17,416 nucleotides of DNA from Clostridium sp. UBA4108 (GTDB lineage Bacteria > Bacillota > Clostridia > Clostridiales > Clostridiaceae). Under the pieces are notes generated by a model. The model had not been told where the DNA came from. It saw only the letters and a list, made by a program, of their open reading frames with translations, and ran no database searches. This document shows positions 15,672 to 17,416 of the stretch, piece after piece. The position numbers were made by a program, and so were the translations under genes. Numbering within the stretch: position 1 is the first letter of the stretch; each line of letters starts with the position of its first letter. The stretch covers positions 2,305 through 19,720 of the forward strand of contig DFXM01000035.1 in assembly GCA_002381695.1 (NCBI GenBank). The letters are read 5' to 3'.

Positions 15672-16372
15672 CAAACTGCACGCTCCTTTCTGACAATATT
15701 CATAAACAGTTGTTCTAGATTCTCATTTGCATCAATTCTACCTTGATACAGAAGTGATCCATTGTATAGGATTCCTATGTCATCAGCTACTTGCTGTATT
15801 TCGCTTAAAATATGGCTAGATACAATGACAGAAATCCCCGACTCTGCAAAGGAACGAATCATTTTCCTCAATTCTTCAATACCAAAGGGGTCTAGCCCGT
15901 TTGTTGGTTCATCTAAGACTAATAGCTTCGGGTTATTCAGTAGTGCTAATGCAATCCCTAATCTCTGCTTCATTCCCAACGAAAAATCTGATGTCTTTTT
16001 ATTTTTAGCATCCATTAAATCCATTTTTTGTAAAACTTCATTGCATTTTTTAGATGGAATCCCCATAAGAATTGCCCGTACTTTTAAATTTTCAAATGCT
16101 GTTAAGTTCTCATACAGTGGGGGTGTTTCAACTAATGAACCGATGTAACATAAATCTTTTCGCGTCCAAGGGTGTTTATTAAATAGTATTTCACCAGAAG
16201 TCGGTCTGATAATTCCTGTAACCATCTTCAATAATGTTGATTTTCCAGCACCATTCGGCCCTAATAGACCATAAACGGAATTTTTTCTTACAGACATAGA
16301 TAAATCTTTTATTGCATATGCCTTTTTGAATTTTTTAGAAACATGGTTAGTTTCTATCATATAATCGTTCAC
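15671..16372 (-). CDS. LanF-type lantibiotic protection ABC ATPase
   Basis: ATPase of the LanFEG-type exporter and first gene of the lantibiotic locus. From the chosen start it is 233 aa, with Walker A GPNGAGKST at about 38-46, signature FSLGMKQR near 130-137, Walker B LLVLDEP at 150-156, and an H-loop in VSSHILSEI. The residue where most ABC ATPases have the Q-loop glutamine is glutamate (SLVETPPLYENLT). This E-loop is a known hallmark of lantibiotic immunity ATPases and supports the assignment beyond general BcrA-like similarity. The frame extends 18 codons further upstream to 16426. However, AAAAGGAGG lies 8 nt before a GTG at 16370-16372 (VNDYMIETNHV), which is therefore the likely start. 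Confidence 0.92.
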   Translation of the reverse strand: MNDYMIETNHVSKKFKKAYAIKDLSMSVRKNSVYGLLGPNGAGKSTLLKMVTGIIRPTSGEILFNKHPWTRKDLCYIGSLVETPPLYENLTAFENLKVRAILMGIPSKKCNEVLQKMDLMDAKNKKTSDFSLGMKQRLGIALALLNNPKLLVLDEPTNGLDPFGIEELRKMIRSFAESGISVIVSSHILSEIQQVADDIGILYNGSLLYQGRIDANENLEQLFMNIVRKERAV

Positions 16373-16459
16373 AATAACTTCCTCCTTTTCACATTTAGCA
16401 GACAGATGGCAAGGTATCCATTCCATAGGGATATGCCTTCTTTAATTTTTTCTGCTATA

Positions 16460-16481
16460 TTATCAACGATTTTTATGATAA
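16460..16481. promoter_or_regulatory. inverted repeat upstream of the LanF-type gene, candidate operator
   Basis: TTATCA-N10-TGATAA, a perfect 6-bp inverted repeat with a 10-nt spacer (one helical turn). It lies about 90 nt upstream of the GTG start of the transporter operon. A dimeric regulator, possibly the response regulator at 13082, could bind here. No clear -35/-10 pair is visible next to it. Confidence 0.4.
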
Positions 16482-16657
16482 CAGCTATTTTTAAGGAATT
16501 TATAAGGAAGCCATGAAAAATATAAATTTATCATATTTTAATCTATCAAGGCAGGCTGAACTCAAAGTAATCCTTGATTCAAAAATTAGCTATTGCATAA
16601 AAGAAATCAACTCTCCCGATTGGGATATTGGGTGTTCCAAGAAGAATAGCAAGTATA

Positions 16658-16733
16658 GGAAGTGTCTATACACTTCCATCATTTTGCCCCGGACAGCTCC
16701 GGTGCAAAAATGGATTCTTGGGGCATATCCCCA
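16658..16733 (+). other. cluster of three hairpins, possible oriT-like remnant
   Basis: Three stem-loops lie in 76 bases: GGAAGTGT/ACACTTCC with a 4-nt loop (16658-16677); TTTTGC-c-CCGGA with TCCGG-t-GCAAAA (16682-16709); and TGGGG/CCCCA (16719-16733). They lie directly upstream of a fragment resembling the start of a MobC gene and are much richer in G+C than the flanks. Transfer origins of Tn916/Tn1549-type elements lie in similar positions, hence the suggestion. Confidence 0.4.
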
Positions 16734-16757
16734 GCCCCCTATACAGAAGAAAGTGAG

Positions 16758-16826
16758 GTGTCGCTTATCGCAAATCGAAGCAGGAACATTCCGGCTTTTC
16801 TCTGGCTGACAGAGGAAGAAATTTAA
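16758..16826 (+). pseudogene. 5' remnant of a MobC-like mobilisation gene
   Basis: A 22-codon frame from GTG 16758 reads VSLIANRSRNIPAFLWLTEE and ends in E, I and TAA. ANRxRNI...F.LTEEE is the usual opening of relaxosome MobC proteins from Tn1549-like conjugative elements. The codon before GCA-AAT-CGA is ATC, where a one-base change from ATG would give the expected MANR start. Beyond TEEE the sequence switches abruptly to the AT-rich decayed gene end shared with 4929-4975, so about 100 codons are missing. It is the conjugative-element side of a recombination junction at about 16821-16826. Confidence 0.5.
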
Positions 16827-16880
16827 TTTTGGTTCTCAACAGATACGCTTCTCCGTATCTTATCTAAATGAGGTTTTTAC
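16827..16880 (-). pseudogene. decayed 3' gene end, copy 3
   Basis: On the minus strand it reads YGEAYLLRTKIKF, homologous to YDEAYLWTTQI in copy 1. The DNA upstream (TTTAGATA...TACG..GAAGCG) also aligns with copy 1. This copy lacks the intron and the downstream hairpin: it is cut where the MobC-like remnant begins. Confidence 0.5.
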
Positions 16881-16957
16881 ATTTATTTAAGCCATCTTCA
16901 AAAAATAAATAAGTCAGTATGCTCGTCTATTTTGTGTTATGCTACGTCAACAGTTTA

Positions 16958-17015
16958 CTTGTCTAACTCAAAATATCCGACCCATCTTTGACTTATTATT
17001 TATTTTCAGATGCCT
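16958..17015. repeat. 58-bp dispersed repeat, copy B
   Basis: Second copy of the left-edge repeat (55 of 58 identical), downstream of the ABC-2 permease stop at 17084. On the minus strand it runs, over about 110 bases, toward the decayed gene end near 16826-16875. The two repeat families may therefore be parts of one former unit. Confidence 0.88.
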
Positions 17016-17083
17016 AATTTCTTGTATTAAAAACAATATTATAAAGCTGTTTAAACTATTAATATTTCTTTATGATTTTTAAA

Positions 17084-17416
17084 TTACTCCCACCTAAAAA
17101 ACTTAATAGATACCCCAATACATATCACAGCAAGTATACTTATAACTAAAATTGGTAGTATTGCATTATCTATGGTTAAATTAAGTGATGCACTTTTTAA
17201 AAGCTTTATCCCCTGAGTTAAGGGTAACATATCTGCCACTTTTTGAAGTGCTGTTGGCATAACCTCATATGGTAATGTTGCTCCTGAGAATATAAGCATA
17301 GGAAAGTATAGAATACTGGCAATAACACCTGCCATTTTAATATTTTTCGCTATTCCCCCCACCATAAATCCAATGCTGAACATTGATATCATTACTAATG
17401 TATATGCTCCTAAAAA
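17084..17416 (-). CDS. ABC-2 type transporter permease, C-terminal part (runs off the window)
   Basis: The frame is open to the right edge, so the N-terminus lies outside. The visible 110 residues contain three to four hydrophobic segments and the ABC-2 family pattern ILYFPMLIFSGATLPYEVMP followed by LPLTQGIKLL. The protein ends KFFRWE at the TAA. This type of permease serves drug or peptide exporters such as the DrrB/YadH group, with the ATPase expected to the right of the window. A copy of the 58-bp repeat lies about 70 nt downstream of its stop. Confidence 0.85.
   Translation of the reverse strand, partial: FLGAYTLVMISMFSIGFMVGGIAKNIKMAGVIASILYFPMLIFSGATLPYEVMPTALQKVADMLPLTQGIKLLKSASLNLTIDNAILPILVISILAVICIGVSIKFFRWE

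Noticed and set aside
16513..16809. 98-aa plus-strand ORF beginning MKNINLSYFNLSRQ
   Set aside because: It crosses from AT-rich leader DNA into the hairpin cluster and reads the MobC-like remnant in the wrong frame. Its ribosome site is only 4 nt from the ATG, and composition changes within it.
1..17416. CRISPR array, tRNA or rRNA genes
   Set aside because: No regularly spaced repeats, cloverleaf sequences or rRNA-like segments were seen on either strand; the repeats present are dispersed, not arrayed.

Overview
The window looks like an accessory, antimicrobial-peptide-resistance island from a low-GC Firmicute of the class Clostridia. The signs are AT-rich DNA, strong AGGAGG-type ribosome sites, GTG starts, BceAB- and LanFEG-type transporters and a group II intron fragment. 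I cannot name the species. Nearly every gene is on the minus strand, so transcription runs right to left; the one clear plus-strand gene is an SDR-family gene.

Layout, left to right. (1) Positions 82-4597 hold a compact BceAB-type operon, transcribed as ATPase, FtsX-like permease, OmpR-family regulator, then short membrane histidine kinase. This is the classic peptide-antibiotic sensing and detoxification module. It is bracketed by inverted 17-bp copies of one motif. (2) Positions 4640-5500 hold regulatory and terminator hairpins, a decayed 3' gene end and one unrecognised 134-aa ORF. (3) Positions 5650-7407 hold a membrane-anchored S41-peptidase-like gene whose 3' end appears frameshifted by one base. 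(4) Positions 7630-9131 hold a divergent pair: a TetR-family regulator and an SDR-fold protein lacking the canonical catalytic residues. (5) Positions 9132-10050 form a gene graveyard: a second copy of the decayed 3' gene end, interrupted by the D5-D6 end of a group II intron, and a MerR/GyrI-like regulator pseudogene. (6) Positions 10117-11283 hold a pyridoxamine-phosphate-oxidase-like flavoprotein and a DUF6273-type protein. (7) Positions 11754-16372 hold a lantibiotic-immunity locus, transcribed as LanF-type ATPase, MutE-like permease, MutG-like permease, small PspC-domain protein, response regulator, histidine kinase. This layout resembles the cpr/LanFEG-RK systems of clostridia. (8) Positions 16620-17015 hold the remnant of a conjugative-element mobilisation region (three hairpins and the first codons of a MobC-like gene). 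It joins a third copy of the decayed gene end and a near-identical copy of the repeat at the left edge. (9) The right edge holds the C-terminus of an ABC-2 permease.

How the genes may work together: the two ABC/two-component modules are of types known to sense and remove peptide antibiotics such as bacitracin-like compounds and lantibiotics. No lantibiotic precursor or modification gene is visible, so the second module is best read as stand-alone resistance rather than producer self-immunity. The repeats, pseudogenes, intron end and conjugation remnant suggest the region was assembled by repeated insertion and decay. The block from about 10.1 to 13.8 kb is visibly richer in G+C than its flanks, and that change falls inside the lantibiotic locus, between the transporter genes and the RR-HK pair.
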